Notes under the pieces: model-generated
The model's database searches: none
What the model was told of the DNA's origin: nothing
Seen by the model: only the letters and a program-made list of their open reading frames with translations
In this document: positions 42,094 to 50,828 of the stretch, piece by piece
How the letters are laid out: the number at the start of each line of letters is the position of its first letter
Position numbering within the stretch: position 1 is the stretch's first letter
Made by a program: the position numbers and the translations under genes
Source: CAIZGX01 sp046048875
GTDB taxonomy: Bacteria; Bacteroidota; Bacteroidia; Flavobacteriales_D; Sanyastnellaceae
DNA length: 64,000 nt
NCBI GenBank assembly: GCA_046048875.1
Contig: JBJOFG010000014.1
Location: 124,001-188,000 of the forward strand
Direction of reading: 5' to 3'

Positions 42094-43530
42094 TTAATCC
42101 TCGTAAGAATCAATTTCTCCAATAAGGGTCACTGCGGTAGAAGAAAGGGTGTTTACCCAAACATATTGACCGATTTTCGCCTCTTTTTTAGGAAAAACAA
42201 CCACAACGTTCTGGCTATTGCGTCCGTAAAAGTGTTCTTGAGATTTTTTTGAAATTCCTTCAACCAAGACTTTTTGTCGCTTGCCTACGTGTGCTGCTGT
42301 ACGTTCTGCTGCGCAAGACATTTGTAAATCAATGATCTCTTTCAAGCGTTGGCTTTTTACTTCTTCAGAGATGTTGTCTTCGAATTTTCGTTCAGCAAGT
42401 GTGCGTGGGCGTTCAGAATATTTGAACATGTAGGCCATGTCGTAGCGCACTTCGGCCATGAGTGAGAGGGTGTCTGCGTGTTCTTCATCTGTTTCATCGC
42501 AGAATCCGGCGATAACATCTGTACTAATAGCGCATTCGGGCATGAACTTGCGTATTGCTGCAATACGATCGAGGTACCATTCTCTGGTGTACCCGCGATT
42601 CATACGTTTGAGAACAACGGAGTTTCCGCTTTGCACCGGTAAGTGAATGTAGTCGCAAATGTTTTCATACTTCGCCATGGTCATTAACACTTCATCGGTC
42701 ATGTCTTTGGGGTGGCTGGTTGAAAAGCGAACACGAAGTTTCGGGCTTATTTCTGCCACAGCCGCAAGCAGTTGAGCAAAATTGACAGTAGGTTCTTTGG
42801 CATTTAATATTTCACCTTTTGCGGTGATGTTCCATTTATAACTGTCCACGTTTTGTCCAAGTAGGGTAACCTCACGGTATCCGCGATCGAAAAGATCTTG
42901 TGCTTCTTGAACGATGGTTTTAGGATCGCGGCTACGTTCTCTTCCACGAGTAAAGGGAACTACGCAAAACGAGCACATGTTATCGCATCCACGCATGATT
43001 GAAATGAATGCAGTAACACCGTTGCTGTCGAGACGCACTGGCGTGATTTCCGCGTAGGTTTCTTCGCGACTGAGGAGAACGTTAACGGCTTTGCTTCCGT
43101 GTTCAACACTTGAAACGAGTCGAGGAAGATCGCGGTATGCGTCTGGTCCTACGACCATGTCAACGAGCTTTTCTTCCTCGATGAGTTTTTCACGCAAACG
43201 TTCGGCCATGCAACCGAGAACGCCAACAACCATGTCGGGTTTGCGTTTCTTTACTGATTTCAAAAAATCGAGTCTTCCGCGAATGCGTTGTTCTGCGTTA
43301 TCGCGAATGGCGCAAGTGTTAAGCAGGACTAAATCGGCCTCTTCCACATCTCGTGTGGTCGTGAAACCTTCTTGCGCCATAATAGAGGCCACAATCTCGG
43401 AGTCTGCAAAATTCATTTGGCAACCGTAACTCTCAAGCAACAGTTTTTTTTGTGGCCCATTCGCATTTATGGGAGTCGAAATCTCTAAAATTTCGCCTTG
43501 TCTAGATTCGTCTAATAGTTTTTCTTCCAC
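42094..43530 (-). CDS. miaB: tRNA-2-methylthio-N6-isopentenyladenosine synthase MiaB
   Basis: A radical-SAM methylthiotransferase that adds the 2-methylthio group at A37 of tRNAs. From the preferred GTG at 43530 it is about 478 residues. The frame opens a further 93 bases upstream, but that extension is not family-like and would reach into the topA promoter. The N-terminal UPF0004 domain includes LESYGCQMNFADSEIV and the cluster cysteines in LLNTCAIRDNA and LGCMAERLR. The radical-SAM motif is CDNMCSFC in MRGCDNMCSFCVVPFTRG. A C-terminal TRAM domain follows (about 415-478). It is divergent from topA. Confidence 0.94.
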   Translation of the reverse strand: MEEKLLDESRQGEILEISTPINANGPQKKLLLESYGCQMNFADSEIVASIMAQEGFTTTRDVEEADLVLLNTCAIRDNAEQRIRGRLDFLKSVKKRKPDMVVGVLGCMAERLREKLIEEEKLVDMVVGPDAYRDLPRLVSSVEHGSKAVNVLLSREETYAEITPVRLDSNGVTAFISIMRGCDNMCSFCVVPFTRGRERSRDPKTIVQEAQDLFDRGYREVTLLGQNVDSYKWNITAKGEILNAKEPTVNFAQLLAAVAEISPKLRVRFSTSHPKDMTDEVLMTMAKYENICDYIHLPVQSGNSVVLKRMNRGYTREWYLDRIAAIRKFMPECAISTDVIAGFCDETDEEHADTLSLMAEVRYDMAYMFKYSERPRTLAERKFEDNISEEVKSQRLKEIIDLQMSCAAERTAAHVGKRQKVLVEGISKKSQEHFYGRNSQNVVVVFPKKEAKIGQYVWVNTLSSTAVTLIGEIDSYED

Positions 43531-43605
43531 AGTGTCTGGCTGTTTTGATTGTGTGCAAAAATAATCTATTTCTAAAGAAATACCGCATATAATCGCATAA
43601 CCAAT

Positions 43606-43638
43606 TTGGAATCTTAGAAACAATTACATATACCTTTG
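43606..43638 (+). promoter_or_regulatory. Candidate topA promoter (TTG-N22-TACCTTTG)
   Basis: TTG at 43606-43608 and TACCTTTG at 43631-43638 fit the -33/-7 pattern of Bacteroidetes sigma factors with a 22-base spacer. The box lies 20 bases before the topA ATG. Confidence 0.5.
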
Positions 43639-43658
43639 CCGACATTCAAAATCAAACT

Positions 43659-46070
43659 ATGGCGAAAAATCTTGTTATTGTGGAGTCCCCTGCGAAGGCA
43701 AAAACTATCGAAGGATATTTGGGGAAAGACTTTGTGGTTAAAGCGAGTATTGGACACGTTCGTGACTTGCCAAAGAATAATCTTGCGATAAGCGATGATG
43801 GTGATTTTAATGTGACTTACGAAATTACAGAAGGGCACGAGAAGGTTGTGGCCGAGTTGAAAAAAGAAGCAAAAAAATCGGAAGTGGTGTGGTTGGCAAC
43901 GGATGAGGACCGCGAGGGAGAAGCAATTTCTTGGCATTTATTGGAGGCTCTTGGGTTGAATGAAAAAAATACCAAGCGCATCGTGTTTTCGGAGATTACA
44001 AAAACAGCAATTCTAGCAGCAATTGAACGGCCAAGATCCATTGACATGGATTTGGTGAATGCCCAACAGGCCAGAAGAATTTTAGATCGAATAGTGGGTT
44101 TTGAATTGTCTCCTGTTTTGTGGAAAAAGATTCGTCCGTCTTTGAGTGCGGGTCGAGTTCAAAGTGTTGCGGTAAGATTGATCGTGGAAAGAGAAAGGGA
44201 GGTAGAAGCCTTCAACGCGGCTGCTTACTTCGGTATTCGTGCTTTGTTTGATTTGAAAGATGCAACGTTGAAAGCTGATCTTCCAACGAAAATAAAGGAC
44301 GGCACCAGTGCACAAGCCTTTTTGGAAGATTGTGTAAACGCTGAATTCGCGATAGCCTCGCTAGAAACCAATCCTTCCAAGCGTTCCCCTGCTGCTCCAT
44401 TTACGACCTCAACATTGCAACAAGAGGCCGGTAGAAAATTGGGCATGAGCGTAAAGGCAACTATGACTGTTGCTCAAAAGCTCTACGAAAGTGGAAAGAT
44501 AACCTACATGAGAACGGACAGCGTGAACTTGTCAGATTTCGCTCGTGATGCTGCAAAAGATGAAATCATCGCTAGTTTCGGCGAGAAATATTCTCATCCA
44601 AGAGTCTTCAAGTCGAAGAATAAAGGAGCGCAAGAAGCGCACGAAGCCATTCGCCCAACGAATATGTCGGTGAAATCTATCGAAGGGGAAAGCAGTGAGA
44701 GAAGATTGTATGATTTAATTTGGAAACGAACATTGGCGAGTCAAATGTCCGATGCTCAGTTGGAGAATACAACGGCAACCGTAAACATTTCAACCCGAGA
44801 AGAAAGGCTAGTTGCGAAGGGACAAGTTGTGAAATTTGACGGGTTCTTAAAGGTGTATATGGAAAGCACAGATGACGAGGAGTCTGATGAAAGTGGTGTG
44901 CTTCCTCCATTGCATGAAGGGCAAATTCTGGATTTGAGAAGCATGATTGCGCAAGAGAAATTCACGCAAAAACCTGCACGCTACAGTGAAGCTAGCTTGG
45001 TGAAAAAATTAGAAGAGCTTGGAATTGGAAGACCTTCAACCTACGCATCAACAATAAGCACAATTCAAGCAAGAACTTATGTTGAGAAGCGCGATTTAGA
45101 GGGAAAGCCGAGAGACTATGCTGTTCATACCTTGACAAACAAGGTAATTACATCTGAAACGAAAACTGAAAATACTGGGGCGGAAAGATCAAAGTTGTTT
45201 CCAACGGATATTGGACGTGTGGTGAACGATTTCTTGGTGGAAAATTTCCCGCTGATTCTGGATTATAACTTCACAGCCAGTGTGGAAGAAGAATTTGACG
45301 TTATTGCAGAAGGAAAGTTGGAGTGGAAGGAAATGCTTCACAAGTTTTATGGACCTTTCCACAACAATGTCTTGAAGACAGCGAGTGAAGCTGCGCGTGC
45401 GTCAGGAGAGAGATTACTTGGAGAAGATCCCGCGACAGGTAAGCCCATTATTGCGCGAATCGGTCGTTTTGGACCAATGATTCAACTGGGTTCTGCAGAA
45501 GAAGAAGAGAAGAAATTTGCGTCGCTTCGACCGAATCAAAGTATCAATACTATTACGTTAGAAGAGGCATTGGATTTATTTAAAATGCCGCGCAATTTAG
45601 GTGAATGGAACGGTGAGAAAATAGTCGTAGGTATTGGGCGCTTCGGTCCTTACGTGAAATATAAATCAACCTACGCTTCATTGCGAGTGAAAGAAGGAGA
45701 CGATCCGTTTACCATTGATTTGCCTCGAGCCATTAAGTTGGTTGAAGATAAAATCAACGGGGTGAATGCGAATCTCTTGAAGACCTTCGCGGAAGACGAA
45801 AATGTTCAAATTATCAATGGTCGCTTTGGAGCCTATTTGAAATCAGGCAACTTGAATTTCAAATTGCCAAAGGGTGCCAAGGCAGATGATATATCATGGT
45901 CAGACGCTCAACAGATAATGGAAGAGCAAATGGAGCAGGCAACTAAAAAAGCTGCTTCTAGAAAACCTGCGCCGAAAAAAGCACCAGTGAAAAAGGCTCC
46001 TGCGAAAAAAGCGGCAACTAAAAAAGCACCTGCTAAGAAAGTCGCTGCAAAAAAATCGCCGAAGAAGTAG
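43659..46070 (+). CDS. topA: DNA topoisomerase I
   Basis: Relaxes negatively supercoiled DNA by single-strand cleavage. The Toprim domain shows catalytic Glu9 (VIVES) and the DxDxE-type cluster ATDEDREGEA (80-89, with Asp82, Asp84 and Glu86). The active-site tyrosine is Tyr283 in ITYMRTDSVN. Instead of the Cys4 zinc ribbons of the E. coli enzyme, the C-terminal region (about 590-745) holds topoisomerase C-terminal repeats with the IGRFGPMIQLG / GRFGPYVKYK / NGRFGAYLK pattern. A final tail of about 45 residues is a Lys-Ala-Pro repeat, like a histone H1 tail. Its 803 residues fit the family. It is divergent from miaB and 83 bases before the arginase-like gene. Confidence 0.96.
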   Translation: MAKNLVIVESPAKAKTIEGYLGKDFVVKASIGHVRDLPKNNLAISDDGDFNVTYEITEGHEKVVAELKKEAKKSEVVWLATDEDREGEAISWHLLEALGLNEKNTKRIVFSEITKTAILAAIERPRSIDMDLVNAQQARRILDRIVGFELSPVLWKKIRPSLSAGRVQSVAVRLIVEREREVEAFNAAAYFGIRALFDLKDATLKADLPTKIKDGTSAQAFLEDCVNAEFAIASLETNPSKRSPAAPFTTSTLQQEAGRKLGMSVKATMTVAQKLYESGKITYMRTDSVNLSDFARDAAKDEIIASFGEKYSHPRVFKSKNKGAQEAHEAIRPTNMSVKSIEGESSERRLYDLIWKRTLASQMSDAQLENTTATVNISTREERLVAKGQVVKFDGFLKVYMESTDDEESDESGVLPPLHEGQILDLRSMIAQEKFTQKPARYSEASLVKKLEELGIGRPSTYASTISTIQARTYVEKRDLEGKPRDYAVHTLTNKVITSETKTENTGAERSKLFPTDIGRVVNDFLVENFPLILDYNFTASVEEEFDVIAEGKLEWKEMLHKFYGPFHNNVLKTASEAARASGERLLGEDPATGKPIIARIGRFGPMIQLGSAEEEEKKFASLRPNQSINTITLEEALDLFKMPRNLGEWNGEKIVVGIGRFGPYVKYKSTYASLRVKEGDDPFTIDLPRAIKLVEDKINGVNANLLKTFAEDENVQIINGRFGAYLKSGNLNFKLPKGAKADDISWSDAQQIMEEQMEQATKKAASRKPAPKKAPVKKAPAKKAATKKAPAKKVAAKKSPKK

Positions 46071-46153
46071 AATTGTGAATCATCACATTGCTTTGTTGAA
46101 ATGATTTTTTAGCGGTACAAAATTGATTGACTCATCCATGTAGTTTCGTACTC

Positions 46154-47320
46154 ATGGATTTGTCAGTTTTTCTCTCTCCGAGCATTTTTCACGATAGCTC
46201 AAATCGCTTTTTTGCGAATAACACCATTGGTGCGCAAACACGTTTTTATTTCGATGATGAAAACGATTTGAATGATCGTCAGATTGCCCTTGTTGGTGTC
46301 TGTGAAGATCGTAATTCTGAGGATAATTCAGGTGCTGCAAATGCTCCCGACGAGGTGAGACGTGAATTGTACAAACTTCTTTCGTGTGATGATTACTCCA
46401 AGATTGTTGATCTTGGAAACATTCTGCCAGGCGAAACTCCGGAAGATACCTACTATGCATTGTCTGAAGTTTGTACCGCTTGCATGAAGAAGAGTATTCT
46501 TCCGGTTGTCATAGGCGGGACGCAAGATTTGACCTTTGCCACCTACAAGGCTTATGAGGCCATGGAGCAAACAGTGAATTTGGTAACTATCGATTCTAAA
46601 CTTGATTTTGGTTCAAGTCCTGACGATTCATCGGCAGATGGTTATCTGAATAGAATTATACTACACAGACCGAATTATCTTTTCAATTACTCTAATTTGG
46701 GTCACCAGCGATACTTGACAGACAAGGCGCTTTTGGAGCTAACGACTAAAATGTATTTCGATGCAGTTCGATTGGGAGAAATTCAACAAGATCTTTCAGT
46801 AGCAGAGCCGGTTATTCGAAATGCAGATTTATTGAGTTTTGATTTGAGTGCTATTCGTTACTCCGAATTTATGTCGACCAAGAAAAGTGGTCCAAATGGA
46901 TTTTTCGGGCATGAGGCTGCTCAGCTTTGTAAATATGCGGGCATGAGTGAAAAGCTTACCTGCATCGGGTTTTATGAATACAACCCATCTTTGGATGATA
47001 GCGGCCAATCGGCAAAACTCATGGCGCAATTGATTTGGTGTTTTATCGATGGTTTCCATTCGCGCAGGGGAGATTATCCAATTGCGTCGCTTTCAGAGTA
47101 TGAGAAGTTTATCGTTCTCCTTACTGATTCAGGCGATGAATTGGTTTTCTATAAAAGTCATCTTACAAACAGGTGGTGGTTGGAAGTGGCTTATCCTGCC
47201 GGGGTAGAACAGAAATACGAGCGAAATCATGTTGTGCCCTGCACATATGCAGACTATTTGATGGCTTCACAACAAGAAATGCCAGATCGTTGGTGGAAAA
47301 CTTTCCAGAAGTTGGTGTGA
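46154..47320 (+). CDS. Arginase/formimidoylglutamase-fold protein with lost metal ligands
   Basis: A 388-residue protein of the ureohydrolase fold, starting at the ATG at 46154. Sequence order matches the family: a first metal motif region VVIGGTQDLTFATY, a second VTIDSKLDFG and a third LLSFDLSAIRYSE. In active arginases these carry His, Asp-x-His-x-x-Asp and Asp-x-Asp. Here the His of the first motif is Gln124, the middle His is Lys149, and the second Asp of the third is Ser232; Asp147, Asp151 and Asp230 remain. With half the ligands gone, two-metal catalysis is unlikely. It lies between topA and sprF/gldKLMN, a location recurring in Flavobacteriia, so a structural or regulatory role is plausible. 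Confidence 0.8.
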   Translation: MDLSVFLSPSIFHDSSNRFFANNTIGAQTRFYFDDENDLNDRQIALVGVCEDRNSEDNSGAANAPDEVRRELYKLLSCDDYSKIVDLGNILPGETPEDTYYALSEVCTACMKKSILPVVIGGTQDLTFATYKAYEAMEQTVNLVTIDSKLDFGSSPDDSSADGYLNRIILHRPNYLFNYSNLGHQRYLTDKALLELTTKMYFDAVRLGEIQQDLSVAEPVIRNADLLSFDLSAIRYSEFMSTKKSGPNGFFGHEAAQLCKYAGMSEKLTCIGFYEYNPSLDDSGQSAKLMAQLIWCFIDGFHSRRGDYPIASLSEYEKFIVLLTDSGDELVFYKSHLTNRWWLEVAYPAGVEQKYERNHVVPCTYADYLMASQQEMPDRWWKTFQKLV

Positions 47321-47424
47321 TAGCCTTTAGGTTTCCAAGAATAGAGCTTTGTTCCTTTATCTCGTAAAGTGTTGAATTTCATACATTTTGAATGGCCTGT
47401 CCTTCAGTGAATGTTGAATTTCGT

Positions 47425-47454
47425 TTGTTTTTTTTGTTTTTTTAAATAGATTTT
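47425..47454 (+). promoter_or_regulatory. Weak candidate promoter ahead of the sprF-gldKLMN cluster
   Basis: The 200-base gap 47321-47520 contains a T-rich stretch with TTG at 47425-47427 and TAGATTTT at 47447-47454, one mismatch from TAnnTTTG, spaced 19 bases. Nothing else coding is visible in the gap. Confidence 0.3.
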
Positions 47455-47520
47455 CTATTTTAGCAAACTCTGTCAATTCCCTTATTTGGAGTTTTCAGGG
47501 TTAAACGAAAGAAACAAACG

Positions 47521-48474
47521 ATGAAAAAACTGTATTTTCTTCTCCTAACGTTTTCTCTTGCAGGTGCTGTAAATGCTCAGCAAGATCCACAATTTTCAAT
47601 GTGGATGTTTGATAGAATTTCTTTCAATCCGGCAGCTGCTGGAATTGATAACATGCACCAGATTCAAGCCTTTCATCGTGACCAATGGGATGGTTTCGAC
47701 CGTGATCCAAAAACTTATTTGTTCAACTACAATGGCTATGTGAAAGCAGCAGGCAGAACTGTAGGTTTGGGTTTGTCTGCAATGACGGAAGTTTTAGGAC
47801 AAGAGCAAAACAAATTTGTTCGTTTGTCGGGAGCTTATCATCTTCCAATCGGTAACAATATTCTTTCGGCGGGCTTTCAAGTAGGGATGGTTTCAAAAAC
47901 CTTAGGTACGGACTGGGTTGCAATTGATCCGACTGATCCAAATATTCCTACCACTGGTTTATCTCAAGGTGGTTTCGATGCGAATGTTGGTTTAATGTTT
48001 TATCAAAAGGATAAGTTTTATGCCGGAGTAAGTGCAACACATCTTCCTGCAACTGATCTAGCAGATTTAGGTTTTGCTACTGCGCGTCACCTGTACTTTA
48101 TGGGTGGATACAACCACGATTTGAATAACGGATTAGTTATTCGCTCAAACGCTTTAGTGAAATCTGATATGAATGCGGCTCCAGCCATTGACATTAATGC
48201 AAACGTTTTGTGGAACAACCTGCTTTGGGGAGGGGTTGCTTTCCGCCCTGGTGATGCGATTGCTCCAATGGCAGGTGTTCAAATGTCTTTGAACACGCTT
48301 CAGCAGGGACGCTACACATACACACACGGATTTAAAATGGGATATTCATATGATGTTACATTGAGTACTATTAAGGACTACAGTGCAGGATCGCATGAAT
48401 TGTTTTTGACGTATGAATTTAATTTGGGAAAAACTCCGATTCGAAGAATTTCGGGTGATCCTCGATTGTTGTAA
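47521..48474 (+). CDS. sprF: PorP/SprF family T9SS-associated outer-membrane protein
   Basis: A 317-residue outer-membrane barrel of the PorP/SprF family. Such proteins help anchor or export specific T9SS cargo, including the SprB adhesin in Flavobacterium. The signal peptide ends VNA before QQDPQFS. The mature start QDPQFSMWMFDRISFNPAAAGI is the family signature, followed by HRDQWDGFDRDP and the alternating barrel strands. It ends in SHELFLTYEFNLGKTPIRRIS. It leads the gldKLMN block by 78 bases with a separate upstream gap, the standard sprF/porP-gldK gene order. Genomes of this group have several PorP paralogues, so sprF here is by position. Confidence 0.9.
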   Translation: MKKLYFLLLTFSLAGAVNAQQDPQFSMWMFDRISFNPAAAGIDNMHQIQAFHRDQWDGFDRDPKTYLFNYNGYVKAAGRTVGLGLSAMTEVLGQEQNKFVRLSGAYHLPIGNNILSAGFQVGMVSKTLGTDWVAIDPTDPNIPTTGLSQGGFDANVGLMFYQKDKFYAGVSATHLPATDLADLGFATARHLYFMGGYNHDLNNGLVIRSNALVKSDMNAAPAIDINANVLWNNLLWGGVAFRPGDAIAPMAGVQMSLNTLQQGRYTYTHGFKMGYSYDVTLSTIKDYSAGSHELFLTYEFNLGKTPIRRISGDPRLL

Positions 48475-48552
48475 CAATAAAATGAAACCCAACGCAGTTA
48501 TAATAACGTTAAACTTAACCCAACAGAGTTTAGCTCATTAATTTAGGAAGTC

Positions 48553-49944
48553 ATGAAAAAGTCAATTTTGTTTTTCGCATTAGTGTCTTCATTGCTTGTA
48601 GGATGTTATCCTGGACCAGCTGGAGAACTAGTAGGTGTTTACCCTCGCGAGGAATGGGTTCAAGTGAATCCTTACGGAATGAATTACATTCATTTTGGAT
48701 CTTTCACCATGGGTAATAACGACCGCGATCTTGCGGGCGGTATGACAGTAAAGGCTAAGACGGTTACCGTTTCTGCTTTTTACATGGATCAACACGAAAT
48801 CTCAAACAATGAATACCGCCAATTCGTTTATTGGGTGCGTGACTCATTAATGAGAGATCAATTGGCTCAAAATGAAATCGAAGGATTCGGAATCTCTGAG
48901 CGTGAAGATGGTCGTGAAATGGATCGTTTCATCAATAAAGGCTACAAGCTTGATTGGGAAACCGAAATCGATATGGAAAACGATGAAATTTTCGATATCG
49001 TTTACGATGAATTCTACCTTCAAGGAGCTGACAAGTTCTACGATCGCAAAGAAATCGATTCACGTAAACTGAAATATCGTTATTGGTGGATTGATTTTGA
49101 GGGAGCTGCCAAGAAAAAAGGAAATCGAGATGAAGAGACTGGAGAAAAGAACTCCTTGGATCAATTACACTCAATTAAAATCAATTCTGATAGAACGAAG
49201 TTCGTGATTGAGGAGCAAATTAATGTGTACCCTGACACTTTAGTCTGGGCGCATGACTTCACCTATTCAAACAACACTCACTTAACTGAAACTTACTTCT
49301 GGCATCCAGCTTATGATGACTACCCGGTAGTTGGAGTTACTTGGGGTCAGTGCCAGGCGTTCTGCGCATGGAGAACTCAAATTCTGAATGAATGGAAGCA
49401 GCAAAACGGAGAGACGTTTGTTCAACGATTCCGTTTACCTTCTGAAGCTGAGTGGGAATATGCTTCTCGCGGCGGTTTGTCTAACGAAGAATATCCTTGG
49501 GGTGGTCCATACACACGTAATTACTTGGGTTGTCCTTTGGCGAACTTTAAGCCTATGCGCGGTGACTATCCGGACGATAACGGTGTTCATACGGTTCCAA
49601 TCGGATCGTACTCTCCAAACGGATGGGGACTTTACAACATGGCAGGAAACGTTGCTGAGTGGTGTAACACAGCATACGACGAGGCTGCTTATGAAATCAT
49701 GCACGATTTAAATCCAGAGTACGATTACCGTGCTAAGGAGGACGACGCGACTACACAAAAGCGTAAAGTAATTCGTGGTGGATCTTGGAAAGATATTTCT
49801 TATTTCATTCAATGTGGAACGCGTTCATACGAATTCCAAGATACTGCGAAGTCATATATCGGATTCCGTTGTGTAATGACCTACTTGGGTCGTGGAAAGA
49901 GTGGTCCTGCTGAAGACTGGAACAGCCCAACAGGAAACGAATAA
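48553..49944 (+). CDS. gldK: GldK, T9SS ring lipoprotein
   Basis: An outer-membrane lipoprotein that, with GldN, builds the periplasmic ring of the T9SS and gliding machinery. The lipobox VGC puts Cys18 at the mature N-terminus. The rest is a formylglycine-generating-enzyme (FGE) sulfatase-modifying fold: FGSFTMGNNDRDLAGGMT near 55-72, MDQHEISNNEYRQF near 82-95, PVVGVTWGQCQAFCAWRT, RLPSEAEWEYASRGG, NMAGNVAEW and a C-terminal RGGSWKD...R..GFRCV. The catalytic cysteines of true FGE enzymes are not obviously kept, in line with a structural role. Its 463 residues are typical. It lies 46 bases before gldL. Confidence 0.96.
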   Translation: MKKSILFFALVSSLLVGCYPGPAGELVGVYPREEWVQVNPYGMNYIHFGSFTMGNNDRDLAGGMTVKAKTVTVSAFYMDQHEISNNEYRQFVYWVRDSLMRDQLAQNEIEGFGISEREDGREMDRFINKGYKLDWETEIDMENDEIFDIVYDEFYLQGADKFYDRKEIDSRKLKYRYWWIDFEGAAKKKGNRDEETGEKNSLDQLHSIKINSDRTKFVIEEQINVYPDTLVWAHDFTYSNNTHLTETYFWHPAYDDYPVVGVTWGQCQAFCAWRTQILNEWKQQNGETFVQRFRLPSEAEWEYASRGGLSNEEYPWGGPYTRNYLGCPLANFKPMRGDYPDDNGVHTVPIGSYSPNGWGLYNMAGNVAEWCNTAYDEAAYEIMHDLNPEYDYRAKEDDATTQKRKVIRGGSWKDISYFIQCGTRSYEFQDTAKSYIGFRCVMTYLGRGKSGPAEDWNSPTGNE

Positions 49945-49990
49945 ATCAGAAACCAATTAAACCTCATAAATAACTTAAATTTTTAAATCA

Positions 49991-50785
49991 ATGAAACCTG
50001 GAAGTAAAGCTTGGAAGAATTTTATGGCAAAACTGTACGGAATCGGAGCAGCTGTCGTAATTATTGGAGCGATGTTTAAAATTCAGCACTGGCCATTCGC
50101 GTCTTTGCTACTTGTTGTGGGATTGAGTACAGAAGCTGTTATCTTCTTTTTCTCAGCGTTTGAACCTTTACATGAAGAGCCAGATTGGTCTTTAGTTTAT
50201 CCTGAATTAGCTACTCCAGAAGATGGTGAGCACGGTCACGGTTCTTCTAAGAAGCCTGCAGTTAACAAAGGTGTGTCTCAGCAATTAGATGCACTTTTAA
50301 GCGAAGCTAAAATTGATGGTGATTTGATCGCTAGCCTAGGTGATGGGATGAGAACTTTCAGTACAAACGCACGTCAAATGGCTGACTCTACAGATGCTGC
50401 TATGGCAAGTTCAAACTATGCTAGCTCTTTGCAAGATGCTTCAGTAAAGGTTTCGAAGTTGGCTGCTACTTATGAGGCTGCTTCTGAGCAATTGACTGGA
50501 CTTGCATCTCATTCAGAGCAAGGTGCTAGTGCGGGTGTTCACTTACAAAAAATGTCTCAAAATCTTGCTGCATTGAACGGAATGTATGAGTTGCAATTGT
50601 CAGAGTTAGAGAAAACTCGTGTTATGTTCGGCGATATGGGTGCTTTGGTTAAAAACCTTGCTGACTCAGTTGAAGATACTAAGTTGTACAAAGAAAATAT
50701 TTCTGAGCTTGCGCATAACTTGAAGTCGTTGAACACGATTTATGCGAACATGTTGAATGCAATGGGCTCTGGCCGTCAAGCATAA
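49991..50785 (+). CDS. gldL: GldL, T9SS proton-driven motor subunit
   Basis: An inner-membrane motor subunit that forms, with GldM, the proton-driven rotary engine for T9SS and gliding. The 264 residues begin with two membrane helices (about 15-30 and 35-58). The second helix carries a buried glutamate, Glu48 in LSTEAVIFFF, which aligns by position with the essential Glu49 of Flavobacterium GldL. A second acidic residue (Glu58) follows. The C-terminal cytoplasmic half (about 90-260) is helical and coiled-coil-like. It is followed, after 43 bases including a strong ribosome binding site, by gldM. Confidence 0.96.
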   Translation: MKPGSKAWKNFMAKLYGIGAAVVIIGAMFKIQHWPFASLLLVVGLSTEAVIFFFSAFEPLHEEPDWSLVYPELATPEDGEHGHGSSKKPAVNKGVSQQLDALLSEAKIDGDLIASLGDGMRTFSTNARQMADSTDAAMASSNYASSLQDASVKVSKLAATYEAASEQLTGLASHSEQGASAGVHLQKMSQNLAALNGMYELQLSELEKTRVMFGDMGALVKNLADSVEDTKLYKENISELAHNLKSLNTIYANMLNAMGSGRQA

Positions 50786-50815
50786 GTTCCAAGAATAATT
50801 GTTGTAATAAAAAAC

Positions 50816-50822
50816 AGGAGGA
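50816..50822 (+). promoter_or_regulatory. Strong Shine-Dalgarno before gldM
   Basis: AGGAGGA sits 6 bases before the gldM ATG at 50829, a near-perfect Shine-Dalgarno match, whereas most starts in this window lack one. It may raise gldM translation relative to gldL. Confidence 0.6.
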
Positions 50823-50828
50823 ACTAAA

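Noticed and set aside
43531..43623. The upstream extension of miaB to 43623
   Set aside because: Residues are unlike MiaB N-termini and the stretch overlaps the topA promoter; the GTG at 43530 is more family-like.
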